From JANQRZ01 sp965215165 (GTDB lineage: Bacteria > Bacteroidota > Rhodothermia > Rhodothermales > JANQRZ01): a stretch of 64,000 nt of DNA. The notes beneath the pieces were generated by a model that was given only the letters and a program-made list of their open reading frames with translations, did not search any database and had not been told where the DNA came from. The stretch covers positions 1,364,001 to 1,428,000 of the forward strand of contig CBDCCX010000006.1 in the NCBI GenBank assembly GCA_965215165.1, written 5' to 3'. The translations under genes were made by a program, and so were the position numbers. Below, one piece after another: positions 34,825 through 43,318 of this stretch (positions are counted from its first letter, which is position 1; the number at the start of each line of letters is the position of its first letter).

Positions 34825-35766
34825 ATGAGACGCGTCCTCCCCAAACTGCCCGCGCTGCCGAAGCGGAAGAAGGCTCCGGCCCCTCCCCCATCGCGGGGGA
34901 ACGGAGCGGTGCAGACGACGAAGGGCTATCCAACCAAGCGGGCGGGCGCGTCGCGGTGGGCCAACACCTGGGTGCAGTCACCCCGGTGGTTTGCCGGGTT
35001 CTGGATCGCGGTGGCACTGTGCCTCGCGGTCTTCGCGCTCAACGCCGTCTTCGGGACCGTGCACCCGTCGAGCGTGTGGGGGCTGGGATACGGCATCGCG
35101 GCGACGGTGCTGTTCGTGGCGGTGTTTCTCTACGCGCTGCGGCGGCGGCTGATGAAGGTGCGCGGGCTGGGGCGCTCGTGGGTGTACCTCCAAGTCCACG
35201 TCTACGGCGGGGCGCTCTTCCTGCTCCTGATGCTGATGCACGTCGGCTTTCGGTGGCCGCAGGGCGTGCTGACGTGGTGGCTGTGGGCGCTGAGCCTCTG
35301 GGTGGTCGCGAGCGGCCTGCTCGGAATCGTGCTCCAGAAGTGGCTCCCGACGCTCCTCAGCAGCGGCCTCACGACCGAGGTTCACTACGACCGCATCCCC
35401 GATCTCGTTGCCGAGATCCGCCGCCGCGCCGAGACCCTGGTCGAGTCGGCCGACTACGCGACCCGCCGCTTCTACCGGGACGACCTCGCGCCCGCGCTCG
35501 CCGGGCCGGAGACGCACCTGTCTTACTACCTCGGGGCCGCGCCGGACGGCCGGGCGAAGCAGTTCGACGCGCTCGGCGCGATGCTGCCGGCTGAGGAGCG
35601 GGCCAAGCTCGGCGAGCTGCGGCAGATGGTCCAGACCAAGCGCGAGATCGACGCGCACTACACGCTGCAACGGGCGCTGCGCGGGTGGCTCGTGCTCCAC
35701 GTCCCGGTGTCGATCGTGCTGATCGGCCTGCTCGCGTTCCACATCTTCTCCGTCTGGTACTGGTAA
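34825..35766 (+). CDS. Cytochrome b-like dihaem membrane subunit
   Basis: 313 residues, with a basic Pro-rich N-terminus and five hydrophobic segments (about 56-78, 86-106, 118-140, 148-172 and 287-310). Two histidine pairs with identical spacing, H125/H139 and H292/H306, each H-x13-H within one helix, match the bis-His ligation of two b haems in cytochrome b and b6. The soluble loop at 180-280 is helical. It probably oxidises or reduces quinone, passing electrons between the Fe-S subunit and the c-type cytochromes. It starts two bases after the preceding stop. Its stop overlaps the next start (TAATG). Confidence 0.8.
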   Translation: MRRVLPKLPALPKRKKAPAPPPSRGNGAVQTTKGYPTKRAGASRWANTWVQSPRWFAGFWIAVALCLAVFALNAVFGTVHPSSVWGLGYGIAATVLFVAVFLYALRRRLMKVRGLGRSWVYLQVHVYGGALFLLLMLMHVGFRWPQGVLTWWLWALSLWVVASGLLGIVLQKWLPTLLSSGLTTEVHYDRIPDLVAEIRRRAETLVESADYATRRFYRDDLAPALAGPETHLSYYLGAAPDGRAKQFDALGAMLPAEERAKLGELRQMVQTKREIDAHYTLQRALRGWLVLHVPVSIVLIGLLAFHIFSVWYW

Positions 35767-37322
35767 TGGCGGCCAAGCCCAAACGCAAAGGCTTCTTCAG
35801 CCGCCTCCGCCTGCCGGTGGCGAAGGAGTACGTCTACCCGTCCTCGCGCAACGGGCTGTTCCTGGTCGGCGGCGTCGGGATGGTGCTGGTGTTCGGGCTG
35901 TTCGCGGCGAACGCCTTTCTGCAGCAAGGCGCGCTCGTCTCGAACGGCCCGCTCTCGTCCAACCACGCAAGCTTCGGCGGCGACTGCCAAGCGTGCCACA
36001 CCCCGTTCCAGGCCGTCACCGACGAGAAGTGCTCGGTCTGCCACGAGAAGTACGGCGACGAGGTCGGCGTCCACACCTTCGAGTCGCACTACCTCTACCG
36101 CACGGCCGACTTCACGCGCGTCGTCCCCGCTGCGGACGAACCCGAGTGCTTCGCCTGCCACAACGAGCACGTCGGCCGCGACGCGCCGATCACCGAGACC
36201 GCCGACGCGCTCTGCCTCCAGTGCCACGAATTCGGCTCGTTCAACGACGGCCACCCCGAGTTCGACGCGGTCGCCGACAGCCTGGAGGAGGCGAACCTGA
36301 AGTTCCCGCACACCGTCCACGTCACCCAGGTCAGCGAGCGCGAGGACCTGGTCGACATCGAGCAGGCCTGCCTCTACTGCCACAACGCCGACGCCGACGG
36401 CAAGAACTTCGGGCCGATCTCGTTCGAGCAGCACTGCGAGGCCTGCCACCTGACGTCGGACGTGGCGACCCCGTGGATCCCCGTCGCCTCGGGCGAGAGC
36501 GTGGGCGTGCTGACGCTCGAGTCGCTGCGGTCGGATGGGCGGCCCGGCTCGCTGTGGACCTATTACACGAATCCGGGCGAGTTCCAGAACCGGGGCGCGA
36601 CCGTCCGCAAGACGCCGGTCTACCACCAGGACCGCTGGGTCGTCGCCAACCTCCAGCGCCTGCGCCGGCTGCTCTACCCCTCGTCCGGCCTGGCCGACCT
36701 GATCCAGGCCTCCGGCGACGTGGACGACCGCGAGCCGCGCGCGCTCTACGACGAGGCGCTCGCCACGCTCCGCGCCTACGCCGAGGAGCTGCGCGGCGAA
36801 CCCGACCGCACCGTCCAGCGCGAGCTGCGAGAGATCGAAGACCTCGTCGCCGTCGTCGAGCACCGGCTGCGCGACCCCTACGCGCCGCTCGACGAGACCC
36901 GCTTCGCCGTCTCCCGCGCCGAGCGCGACACGTCGCTGACGACCGACGACGTGCGGACCATCGAGCGCGTCGCGGCCCAGCTCACCCAGCCCTGCCAGCA
37001 GTGCCACGTCGTCCGGGACGCGACCATCGTCCGGGCGAAGGCCGACCAGCGCACCTTCCTCCGCGCCGAGTTCGATCACGGCGCGCACATCACCACGACG
37101 CGCTGCCTCGACTGCCACAGTGCCATCCCGATCCGGCAGTTCCACGCGGCCGGCGAGCGCCCCCCCGCCGAGCAGGACCGCGCCGCCATCCAGAACATGC
37201 CCTCCATCGAGACCTGCGTCACCTGCCACGACGACGGCAAGGCCGCGAACACCTGCGTCACCTGCCACCTCTTTCACCCCGACACATCGCAGCGCTCGAA
37301 CCTGCTGCGGTATCTGGACTAG
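35766..37322 (+). CDS. Membrane-anchored decahaem c-type cytochrome
   Basis: 518 residues. A single transmembrane helix (about 30-53) near the N-terminus follows a basic cytoplasmic segment and places the rest in the periplasm. Ten C-x-x-C-H sites lie at 74, 89, 128, 150, 202, 224, 410, 447, 484 and 497. The gap between the sixth and seventh is a helical region without haem (about 240-400). Non-haem histidines such as NHASF, FPHTVH and FDHGAH are the proximal-strand pattern of the cytochrome c3/c7 superfamily. It is likely the periplasmic receiver or donor for the cytochrome b subunit, with which it is translationally coupled. Confidence 0.87.
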   Translation: MAAKPKRKGFFSRLRLPVAKEYVYPSSRNGLFLVGGVGMVLVFGLFAANAFLQQGALVSNGPLSSNHASFGGDCQACHTPFQAVTDEKCSVCHEKYGDEVGVHTFESHYLYRTADFTRVVPAADEPECFACHNEHVGRDAPITETADALCLQCHEFGSFNDGHPEFDAVADSLEEANLKFPHTVHVTQVSEREDLVDIEQACLYCHNADADGKNFGPISFEQHCEACHLTSDVATPWIPVASGESVGVLTLESLRSDGRPGSLWTYYTNPGEFQNRGATVRKTPVYHQDRWVVANLQRLRRLLYPSSGLADLIQASGDVDDREPRALYDEALATLRAYAEELRGEPDRTVQRELREIEDLVAVVEHRLRDPYAPLDETRFAVSRAERDTSLTTDDVRTIERVAAQLTQPCQQCHVVRDATIVRAKADQRTFLRAEFDHGAHITTTRCLDCHSAIPIRQFHAAGERPPAEQDRAAIQNMPSIETCVTCHDDGKAANTCVTCHLFHPDTSQRSNLLRYLD

Positions 37323-37392
37323 CGCGGTGCCCTTCCCGACCGAGGGCGCAGCGGCGCTACGCCCCTACGCACACGCCACGATCCGACCGACC

Positions 37393-38211
37393 ATGCCGGC
37401 ACACCTTTTCTGCAAAACGGGCGAGTTCGCCGGGGCCACGTTCGCCATCGCGGAGGAGGCGACGATTGGGCGAGGGCCGGACGGCGGCGTCACCGTGCCC
37501 GCCGAGCTCGTCTCCGGCCGCCATGCCCGGATCTACTTCGACGAGGGCGAGGGCGCGTACTTCCTCGAAGACCTCGGCAGCCGCAACGGGACGCGGCTCG
37601 ACGGGCAGCGCGTCACCGACTCCGTCAAGCTCGGCCCGCTCCACGTCGTCACCCTCGCCGACCGGATCGACCTGATCTACCGCGAGGGCAACGCCCCGTC
37701 CCCGACGGCCCCGACGCCCGCTCCGAAGGAGGACCGGACGACGCGCATGGCCGAGATGCCCGCCCTCGCGCTGCCGTCCGAGGACGATGCCCCCGTGCCG
37801 AAGGAGGATGCCCCTGGGCCGGAGGGCGATGCCCAGAAGACGCAGTTCCACGGCGCGTTCGCTCCCCCGCTCCCCGGCACCGGGCCGATGGACGCCGCCA
37901 CGATCGTCGAGGCTCCGCGCTTCGCCCTCGCCGTCGGCGAGCCGGGCCAGACCGTCGAGACCGTCTTCCTCGTCGAGGGCGAGAACACGGTCGGGCGCGC
38001 GCCCGAGTGCGCCGTCACACTCGACGCCGCCTCCGTCTCGCGGCAGCACGCGGTCCTGACCGTCTGCTCCGGCCGCGTCACCGTGCGCGACCTCGGCAGC
38101 CGCAACAAGACCTTCCTCAACGGCGAGCCGGTGACCGACGAGACCGAGGTGCCGCCCGGTGGCGCGCTCCGCTTCGGCATCGAGATCGAAGCCCGCCTCC
38201 GCCGCGCCTGA
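37393..38211 (+). CDS. Protein with two FHA domains
   Basis: 272 residues. FHA domains bind phosphothreonine peptides. The first (about 3-95) has IGRGPDGGV, VSGRHARI and DLGSRNGTRLDG. The second (about 180-270) has VGRAPECAV, VSRQHAVL and DLGSRNKTFLNG. Both keep the Gly-Arg, Ser-x-Arg-His and Ser-Arg-Asn contacts. A Pro/Glu-rich linker with DRTTRMAEM and DAQKTQFHG (each a possible phosphothreonine site) joins them. No signal peptide. It lies 70 bp after the decahaem gene and ahead of another FHA-bearing redox protein, which suggests kinase-linked control or scaffolding of the electron-transfer locus. Confidence 0.88.
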   Translation: MPAHLFCKTGEFAGATFAIAEEATIGRGPDGGVTVPAELVSGRHARIYFDEGEGAYFLEDLGSRNGTRLDGQRVTDSVKLGPLHVVTLADRIDLIYREGNAPSPTAPTPAPKEDRTTRMAEMPALALPSEDDAPVPKEDAPGPEGDAQKTQFHGAFAPPLPGTGPMDAATIVEAPRFALAVGEPGQTVETVFLVEGENTVGRAPECAVTLDAASVSRQHAVLTVCSGRVTVRDLGSRNKTFLNGEPVTDETEVPPGGALRFGIEIEARLRRA

Positions 38212-38281
38212 GATCGCCTGTTATGCCCTCGGAATCTGAGCGAAGCACCGAGCGTTCACAGTCAAGACATCCGCTGAAGCG

Positions 38282-38494
38282 ATGAACCGAACCGACGTAT
38301 ACCACTCCGATCCCGACATCCTCGGTGGCACACCCGTGTTCACCGGCACACGCGTCCCCATCGACACGCTGCTCGTTTATCTTCGTAAGGGCAAGCGGAT
38401 CGAAGATTTTCGGGACGACTTCCCAACGGTGAGCCGCGAGCAGGCCGAGGCGCTCCTGGATCTAGCGGAGCGCGAGTTGGTGGCCGAGGCGTGA
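38282..38494 (+). CDS. DUF433 antitoxin-like protein
   Basis: 70 residues with the DUF433 pattern: YHSDPDILGGTPVFTGTRVPIDTLL (blocks YHSDPDILGGTPVF and TGTRVPIDTLL), then FRDDFPTVSREQAEALLDLA, a helix-turn-helix-like region. DUF433 proteins typically act as antitoxins for DUF5615 PIN-like toxins, and just such a gene follows with a four-base GTGA overlap. First gene of a three-gene cassette inside the redox locus. Confidence 0.87.
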   Translation: MNRTDVYHSDPDILGGTPVFTGTRVPIDTLLVYLRKGKRIEDFRDDFPTVSREQAEALLDLAERELVAEA

Positions 38495-38823
38495 TCCGGG
38501 TCCTGCTCGACGAGAACCTCCCGCGCAAGCTGAAGTGGGCGCTGGACGCGAAGGCGGTTTCCGAAGTGCTGACCGTGCCCGAGCGCGGTTGGGGCGGAAT
38601 CAAGAACGGCCGACTGCTCCGGCTGGCCGCAGCCGAGTTTGACGTACTTCTGACGATGGACCGGGGGATCGAGTACCAGCAGGACCTGAGCGGGATCGAC
38701 CTCTGCCTCATCGTGCTCACGGCCATGAGCAACGACATCGACGACCTGTTGCCACTCGCACCCGCTACCAACGTCGCGTTGCAAGAAGCCGCACCGGGCC
38801 TCCTCCTCCGCGTGGCCCTATGA
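38491..38823 (+). CDS. DUF5615 PIN-like toxin
   Basis: 110 residues. MIRVLLDENLPRKLKWAL carries the first PIN-like acidic strand (D7-E8). VLLTMDRGIEYQQDL contains the second (D about 57), and LCLIVLTA the third strand. These match the DUF5615 family of Mut7-C-type PIN nucleases, probable RNases held in check by the DUF433 partner. GTG start overlapping the antitoxin stop and ATGA overlap with the following gene imply one transcript with coupled translation. Confidence 0.85.
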   Translation: MIRVLLDENLPRKLKWALDAKAVSEVLTVPERGWGGIKNGRLLRLAAAEFDVLLTMDRGIEYQQDLSGIDLCLIVLTAMSNDIDDLLPLAPATNVALQEAAPGLLLRVAL

Positions 38824-39239
38824 CGGATCATGCTTACATCGTGCTGCAGGGAGACCGTTTCTCCCCATCGGAGGCCGAGCGAGTCACCGGACTGAAGTTG
38901 TCGGACAAGCGGGAGCCGGGCCAGATCGGCCAGCGCGGTCGATACAGGGGACAGCCACTACCTTACGGTGCGGCTTCGCTCGATGCCCCCGAAGATGTCT
39001 CGCCCCCAGAAAAACTCGTTTGGGTGCTTGATGCTGCGACGCCGCACATCGCGTTGCTGCGCGATTTGGGAGCAGACCGAGCCGAGGTTTGGATTGTCGA
39101 ACACTTCGGCGGCCAGATGAACATGGAGTATGAGCCGGAGGAGCTAGAGAAGCTGGCTCGTCTAGGTCTCCCACTCTGCGTCGCGTGCTACGAAGTCGAG
39201 CAGCAGTTTAAACGAAAAACTGCTGAACCGGAGGCATGA
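38820..39239 (+). CDS. DUF4279-like protein, third gene of the toxin-antitoxin cassette
   Basis: 139 residues. The layout, YIVLQGDRFSPSEAERVTGL at the start (a lineage-typical strand then helix), a central WVLDAATPHIALLRDLGADRAEVWIVEHFGGQ (blocks WVLDAATPHIALL and RDLGADRAEVWIV) and EELEKLARLGLPLCVACYEV at the end, resembles DUF4279 proteins, whose role is unknown. Start ATG overlaps the toxin stop by four bases. It may be a third partner, such as an immunity factor, or a passenger. Confidence 0.6.
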   Translation: MTDHAYIVLQGDRFSPSEAERVTGLKLSDKREPGQIGQRGRYRGQPLPYGAASLDAPEDVSPPEKLVWVLDAATPHIALLRDLGADRAEVWIVEHFGGQMNMEYEPEELEKLARLGLPLCVACYEVEQQFKRKTAEPEA

Positions 39240-39324
39240 CACCTACTGCTGCACACTGAGGAAGAGAGTAGGCGTCTCCTCCAACCTATAGCACCCTAAC
39301 GAGTCTCGTAACTCACCCTCAGCC

Positions 39325-41640
39325 ATGATGAATGGACACGCTTCCGATATCCTCGACCTCCTCGTCGTCGGCGGGGGGCCGGCGGGGACGGCCTCCGCGT
39401 TTCGCGCCAAAGAGTTGGGGCTGAGCGCGCTCGTCATCGACTACGACGACCTGATGAAGCGCATCCGCGACTACGCCAAGGACAAGCAGATCCTCCCCCA
39501 CTTCGGCGGCGGCGACAAGATGCAGTTCCCCGAGGGCGGCGAGATGGTGCGCGGGCTGCATTTCAGCCCCATCGACAAGGACGACCTGTGCCTCACCTGG
39601 AAGGCGCTCTACCAAACCCACGACATCCCCTTCCAGACCGGCGTCGAGCTGACCGGCATCGAGGCCGGCGAGGGCGGCGTGTGGGACGCCAAGACGTGGA
39701 ACCACCGGGCGAAGGCGGAGCAAACGTTCCACGCCCGCCACGTCGCGCTCGCCATTGGGCGGGGCGTGCCGCGCCGGTTCGACATTCCGGGCTCCACCGA
39801 CGGCATCGCCTACCGGCTCGACACGCCGGAGCCGTACCTCGGCCATCCGGTCTGCGTGATCGGCGGCGGGACCTCGGCGGCCGAGGCCGTGATCGCGCTC
39901 TCCGAGGCGAAGGCCGCCGCTGATGACGACTGTGCCGTCTACTGGTCCTACCGCGGCGACAAGCTCCCCAAGGTCTCGAAGGCTCTCGCCGACGCCTTCT
40001 TCAACGCCTACCTCGGCAACGGCAACATCCGCTATCAGCCGGGCAGCGAGCCAGTCGCCGTCGTGACCACGCCCGAGCGCGAGGAGCGGCTCTCGATCCG
40101 CGTCGACCGCAAGAGCGCCGACGGGCGGCCGAGCGAGACGGTGCACCTGGAGTTCGAGAAGACGCGCTGCGTGGCCTGCATCGGCGAGGACATCCCCGAG
40201 GCGCTGCTCAACACCCTCGGCATCTCGCTCGCCTCCCTGCCGGGCGGCAAAAAGCGGATGGTCGTCACGCCGCTCCTCGAGACGCAGCAGCCCAACGTCT
40301 ACCTCATCGGTGACCTGCTGAGCCAGGTCTACCTCGAGACCGACGACTTCTCGGCCGACCCCGCGACCTTCCGCGAGATCAAGCACCGGGGCAACATCAA
40401 GTCCGCCCTGCGCGACGGCGTGTTCGTGGCCGAGGTGGTGAAGCAGAAGCTCGAAGGCCGCGACGTGATCGAGGTCGATCTGCGCTTTGCCGACGATCCC
40501 GAGCCCTCCGATCCCGAGTGGGCCGCCGCCGCACCGCCGCTGCCCGTCGCCACCTCCGAGGCTCCGCCTGCCCTAGCTACGGCACCCGAGCGGACCGTCG
40601 ACGCCGCCGGGCACCTCGTCCGCATCACGGCGGGCGGGGTCGAGGAGGACGAGTTCCCGCTCGCCGGCACCACGACGATCGGCCGGCACGACTGCACGCT
40701 TTCGTTCCCCGACGACACGACGCTCTCGGCTCCCCACGCCTCGGTGGTCCACAGCGCGGACGGCACCACCTTGCGCGACGACGGCAGCGCGACGGGCACG
40801 TTCCTCCACCTCCGCCCCGGCACCCTCTACCCGCTCGCTGACGGCGACCTGCTCCGCCTCGGCCAGCGGTTCCTCCGGTTTCACGTCGCCGGCGGGACCC
40901 ACGCCTTCACGCACTACGACGCGCGCGGGCAGGCCGTCGGGCGGCACGAGATCGCCGAGGGCAGCACCCTCGTCCTCGGTCGCCAGGCCCCGGACCTCAC
41001 GCTCGACCCGGAGGACCTGGCGCTCTCGCGCCGGCACCTCGCCCTCGCGCTCAAGGACGGCCTGCTCCACGCCAAGGACCTCAAGAGCCTCAACGGCACC
41101 TACCTCCGCGTCCGCGACGAGACCGCGCTGTCCGACGGCGACGTGTTCCGCGCCGGCCAGCAGGTGTTTCGTCTGAGCATCAAGGAGGAAGTCACCCCCT
41201 CCAACAGCACCTCGTTCCGGCTGACGCCCTACACGCCCGCGCCAGACTCGGCTCCGGCCCCCGTGCCCGCTCCGGCCAGCCCTGCGGCTCCGGACTCACC
41301 CGAACCGGCGCGGGCCGAGGAGACGCCCACCCCGGCCGGCGCTCCCTCGGTCACGTTCAAGGGCGAGGGCGACCCGATTCCCGTCAAACCCGGCCAGACG
41401 TTGTGCGAGGCCGCCGAGGCGCAGGGCGTCGAGCTCCAGGCCGAGTGCCACGCCGGCATCTGCGGCAGCGACCCCGTCCGCATCGTCTCCGGCGGCGAGC
41501 ACCTCGACGCGCCGGGCGACGAGGAGGCCGGCACGCTCGAAGACATCTGCGACCTCGAGCCGGGGAATGCGCCGGGCCGGTGCCGCCTCGCGTGCATGGT
41601 CAAGGTCAACGGCCCCGTCGTGGTCGAGCGTGTCGGCTAG
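39325..41640 (+). CDS. Fusion of flavin oxidoreductase, two FHA domains and a 2Fe-2S-like domain
   Basis: 771 residues. Residues 1-390 form a thioredoxin-reductase/YpdA-like flavoprotein with the FAD motif GGGPAG (16-21), a second dinucleotide motif CVIGGGTSAAEA and YLIGDLL near its end. Two FHA domains follow at about 425-520 (IGRHDCTL, LSAPHASV) and 530-612 (LGRQAPDL, LSRRHLAL, LNGTYLRV). A Pro/Ala linker leads to a ferredoxin-like domain (674-771) with C708-x4-C713 but Asp at 716 where the third ligand is expected; C742, C753 and C757 come later. Cytoplasmic. It probably feeds NAD(P)H electrons into, or draws them from, the cytochrome locus, with phosphothreonine binding for control or docking. 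Confidence 0.87.
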   Translation: MMNGHASDILDLLVVGGGPAGTASAFRAKELGLSALVIDYDDLMKRIRDYAKDKQILPHFGGGDKMQFPEGGEMVRGLHFSPIDKDDLCLTWKALYQTHDIPFQTGVELTGIEAGEGGVWDAKTWNHRAKAEQTFHARHVALAIGRGVPRRFDIPGSTDGIAYRLDTPEPYLGHPVCVIGGGTSAAEAVIALSEAKAAADDDCAVYWSYRGDKLPKVSKALADAFFNAYLGNGNIRYQPGSEPVAVVTTPEREERLSIRVDRKSADGRPSETVHLEFEKTRCVACIGEDIPEALLNTLGISLASLPGGKKRMVVTPLLETQQPNVYLIGDLLSQVYLETDDFSADPATFREIKHRGNIKSALRDGVFVAEVVKQKLEGRDVIEVDLRFADDPEPSDPEWAAAAPPLPVATSEAPPALATAPERTVDAAGHLVRITAGGVEEDEFPLAGTTTIGRHDCTLSFPDDTTLSAPHASVVHSADGTTLRDDGSATGTFLHLRPGTLYPLADGDLLRLGQRFLRFHVAGGTHAFTHYDARGQAVGRHEIAEGSTLVLGRQAPDLTLDPEDLALSRRHLALALKDGLLHAKDLKSLNGTYLRVRDETALSDGDVFRAGQQVFRLSIKEEVTPSNSTSFRLTPYTPAPDSAPAPVPAPASPAAPDSPEPARAEETPTPAGAPSVTFKGEGDPIPVKPGQTLCEAAEAQGVELQAECHAGICGSDPVRIVSGGEHLDAPGDEEAGTLEDICDLEPGNAPGRCRLACMVKVNGPVVVERVG

Positions 41641-41648
41641 CGACGTTG

Positions 41649-42575
41649 CTACGCCGGGGCCGAGTGCAGCGCCGGAGCCGAGGGCGCGGTAGCCCCGGCG
41701 AGACGGCCGAGCAGCCCCCTATTCGCCCGCGCCTGCGCGACCCGTAGCGCCACCAGCGCCGGGTTGAGGAGCGCGATCTCGAACAGGAAGAAGTATAGCG
41801 GATTGCCTGCCAGGCACGCCACGAAGATCGCGATCGTGCGGTAGTTCGAGCACAGGACCGACCAGCGGCGGACGAGGTCGAGGTGGGACGCACGGTACGC
41901 CTCCGCCACCTCTGCGCCGCGCCCGTTGCGCCGCGCCGCGCCGAGATCCGCCACCAACCCAGCGTCGACCCCTGCGATCCGGTGTTGGAGACGGAGGTAC
42001 GCCAGGTGCAGCCCATCGAACAGGCGGGCGAGGCCGCGCCGCTCGCCACGCTCGCGGCGCAGCTCGTCCGGCATCACGATCCGCGCTGAGGCCCGGTCGT
42101 GGACCCAGAAGTCGTAGGACTGCCGCTGGAACTCGTAGGCGCTCGCCTGCACCAGGTGGCTCACGCCGGCGAGCGCCGCCACGCCCCATACCCAGCCACC
42201 GAACGACTGGGACGCCGCTAGGGTGAGGCCGACGTAAACCGCCGCAAACGCGAGATGGTCGCACAGCCCGTCCAGGACCTTGCCGATCTCCGAAGTCTGC
42301 CCCGTCAGCCGGGCGAGCTGCCCGTCCGCGCCGTCGGCGATGTGCCAGCCGACCATGAGCAGGAAGCCCGCGAGGGTCGCCGGCCAGGAGGCGTAGTAGT
42401 AGTACGCCCCGCCCGCCGCCCCGCCCAGCACCATCCCGGCCACCGACACCGCGTTCGGCCGCACCCCCCACCGCGCGAGCACCGTCACGAGCGACCGACT
42501 GATGGGGTGGATGACATAGAGGTTGGTAGGTTCCTCTATCTCGCTCGTTCGCTTGACGGGGTGCTCGTCTGTCAT
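41649..42575 (-). CDS. CDP-alcohol phosphatidyltransferase-family membrane protein
   Basis: 308 residues with about six hydrophobic helices. It carries the family active-site motif, D-G-x2-A-R-x8-G-x3-D-x3-D, seen as DGQLARLTGQTSEIGKVLDGLCD (blocks DGQLARLTGQTSEIG and KVLDGLCD). Such enzymes move a phosphate-linked group from a CDP-alcohol to an acceptor alcohol in phospholipid or inositol-lipid synthesis. A charged insert (about 180-240) separates the two halves. It converges on the flavin-FHA fusion gene with only eight bases between stops. The substrate is not evident. Confidence 0.85.
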   Translation of the reverse strand: MTDEHPVKRTSEIEEPTNLYVIHPISRSLVTVLARWGVRPNAVSVAGMVLGGAAGGAYYYYASWPATLAGFLLMVGWHIADGADGQLARLTGQTSEIGKVLDGLCDHLAFAAVYVGLTLAASQSFGGWVWGVAALAGVSHLVQASAYEFQRQSYDFWVHDRASARIVMPDELRRERGERRGLARLFDGLHLAYLRLQHRIAGVDAGLVADLGAARRNGRGAEVAEAYRASHLDLVRRWSVLCSNYRTIAIFVACLAGNPLYFFLFEIALLNPALVALRVAQARANRGLLGRLAGATAPSAPALHSAPA

Positions 42576-42641
42576 CGGGGCGCGTGGGTGACGCTCGGGG
42601 CGGTAAAAGCTCCGACGAAGCTACGCACGGAGAGCGTGGAG

Positions 42642-42702
42642 GATGGAAGGAGCAGAAGGCGGGAGAAGGCCCAGACGCGGCCTCCTTCTGCTCCTTCCCA
42701 TC
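42642..42702 (-). terminator. Long inverted repeat after mscL
   Basis: GATGGAAGGAGCAGAAGG and CCTTCTGCTCCTTCCCATC form an almost perfect stem around a GC-rich loop and end one base past the mscL stop codon. The position fits an mscL transcription stop; there is no long T-run, so the hairpin may also protect the mRNA end. Confidence 0.65.
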
Positions 42703-42703
42703 G

Positions 42704-43150
42704 TCACACGGCGTTCGGGCGCTTGAGCAGGTCGCGGATCTCGGTCAGGAGCTGCTGGTCGGCGCTCAGCTCCGGCGCGGGGGCCTCGTCGGCGACCTTC
42801 CGCTCGGTCATCTTCTTGAGGTTGTTGATCCACTTGACGAAGAGGAACACCGCGAAGGCGATGATCAGGAACGAGATGAGCGTGTTGATGAACGCGCCCC
42901 AGTTCATCGTGACCGCACCGGCGGCCTCGGCGGCCGCGAGCGAGGCGTACGGCCCGGCCGGGTCGCCCTGCTGAAGCACGGTAAAGATGTCGCTGAAGTC
43001 GACCCCGCCGAGCAGCAGGCCGATGGGCGGCATCAGGATGCCCTCGACGAGCGCGGTAACGATGGTCCCGAACGCTGCGCCGATAATGATGCCGACGGCC
43101 ATGTCGACGACGTTGCCTTTGATGGCAAACTCCTTGAACTCGTTCCACAT
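42704..43150 (-). CDS. mscL: Large-conductance mechanosensitive channel
   Basis: Homopentameric inner-membrane channel that opens under hypo-osmotic stress to release solutes. 148 residues, normal length. The N-terminal helix MWNEFKEFAIKGNVVDMAVG and pore-lining TM1 (IIIGAAFGTIVTALVEGILMPP) are typical (the latter in blocks IIIGAAFGTIV and TALVEGILMPP), followed by the periplasmic loop, TM2 (NTLISFLIIAFAVFLFVKW) and the cytoplasmic helical bundle ending KRPNAV. A single-gene unit, with its own hairpin. Confidence 0.96.
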   Translation of the reverse strand: MWNEFKEFAIKGNVVDMAVGIIIGAAFGTIVTALVEGILMPPIGLLLGGVDFSDIFTVLQQGDPAGPYASLAAAEAAGAVTMNWGAFINTLISFLIIAFAVFLFVKWINNLKKMTERKVADEAPAPELSADQQLLTEIRDLLKRPNAV

Positions 43151-43318
43151 AGAGAGACTCGCTGGGTGGGTGAGGCTACAGCGCGGACGCTGCGGTTATG
43201 CAGAGCAAGGTATTGATCACCCACTACTTCATCAACAGGGTTCCGATATGCCACCTCTCCACTCTTGCCCATCCATCCTCTTGCGTGACCGGTGGAGGCG
43301 TGGTATGGGCCTGATCCC

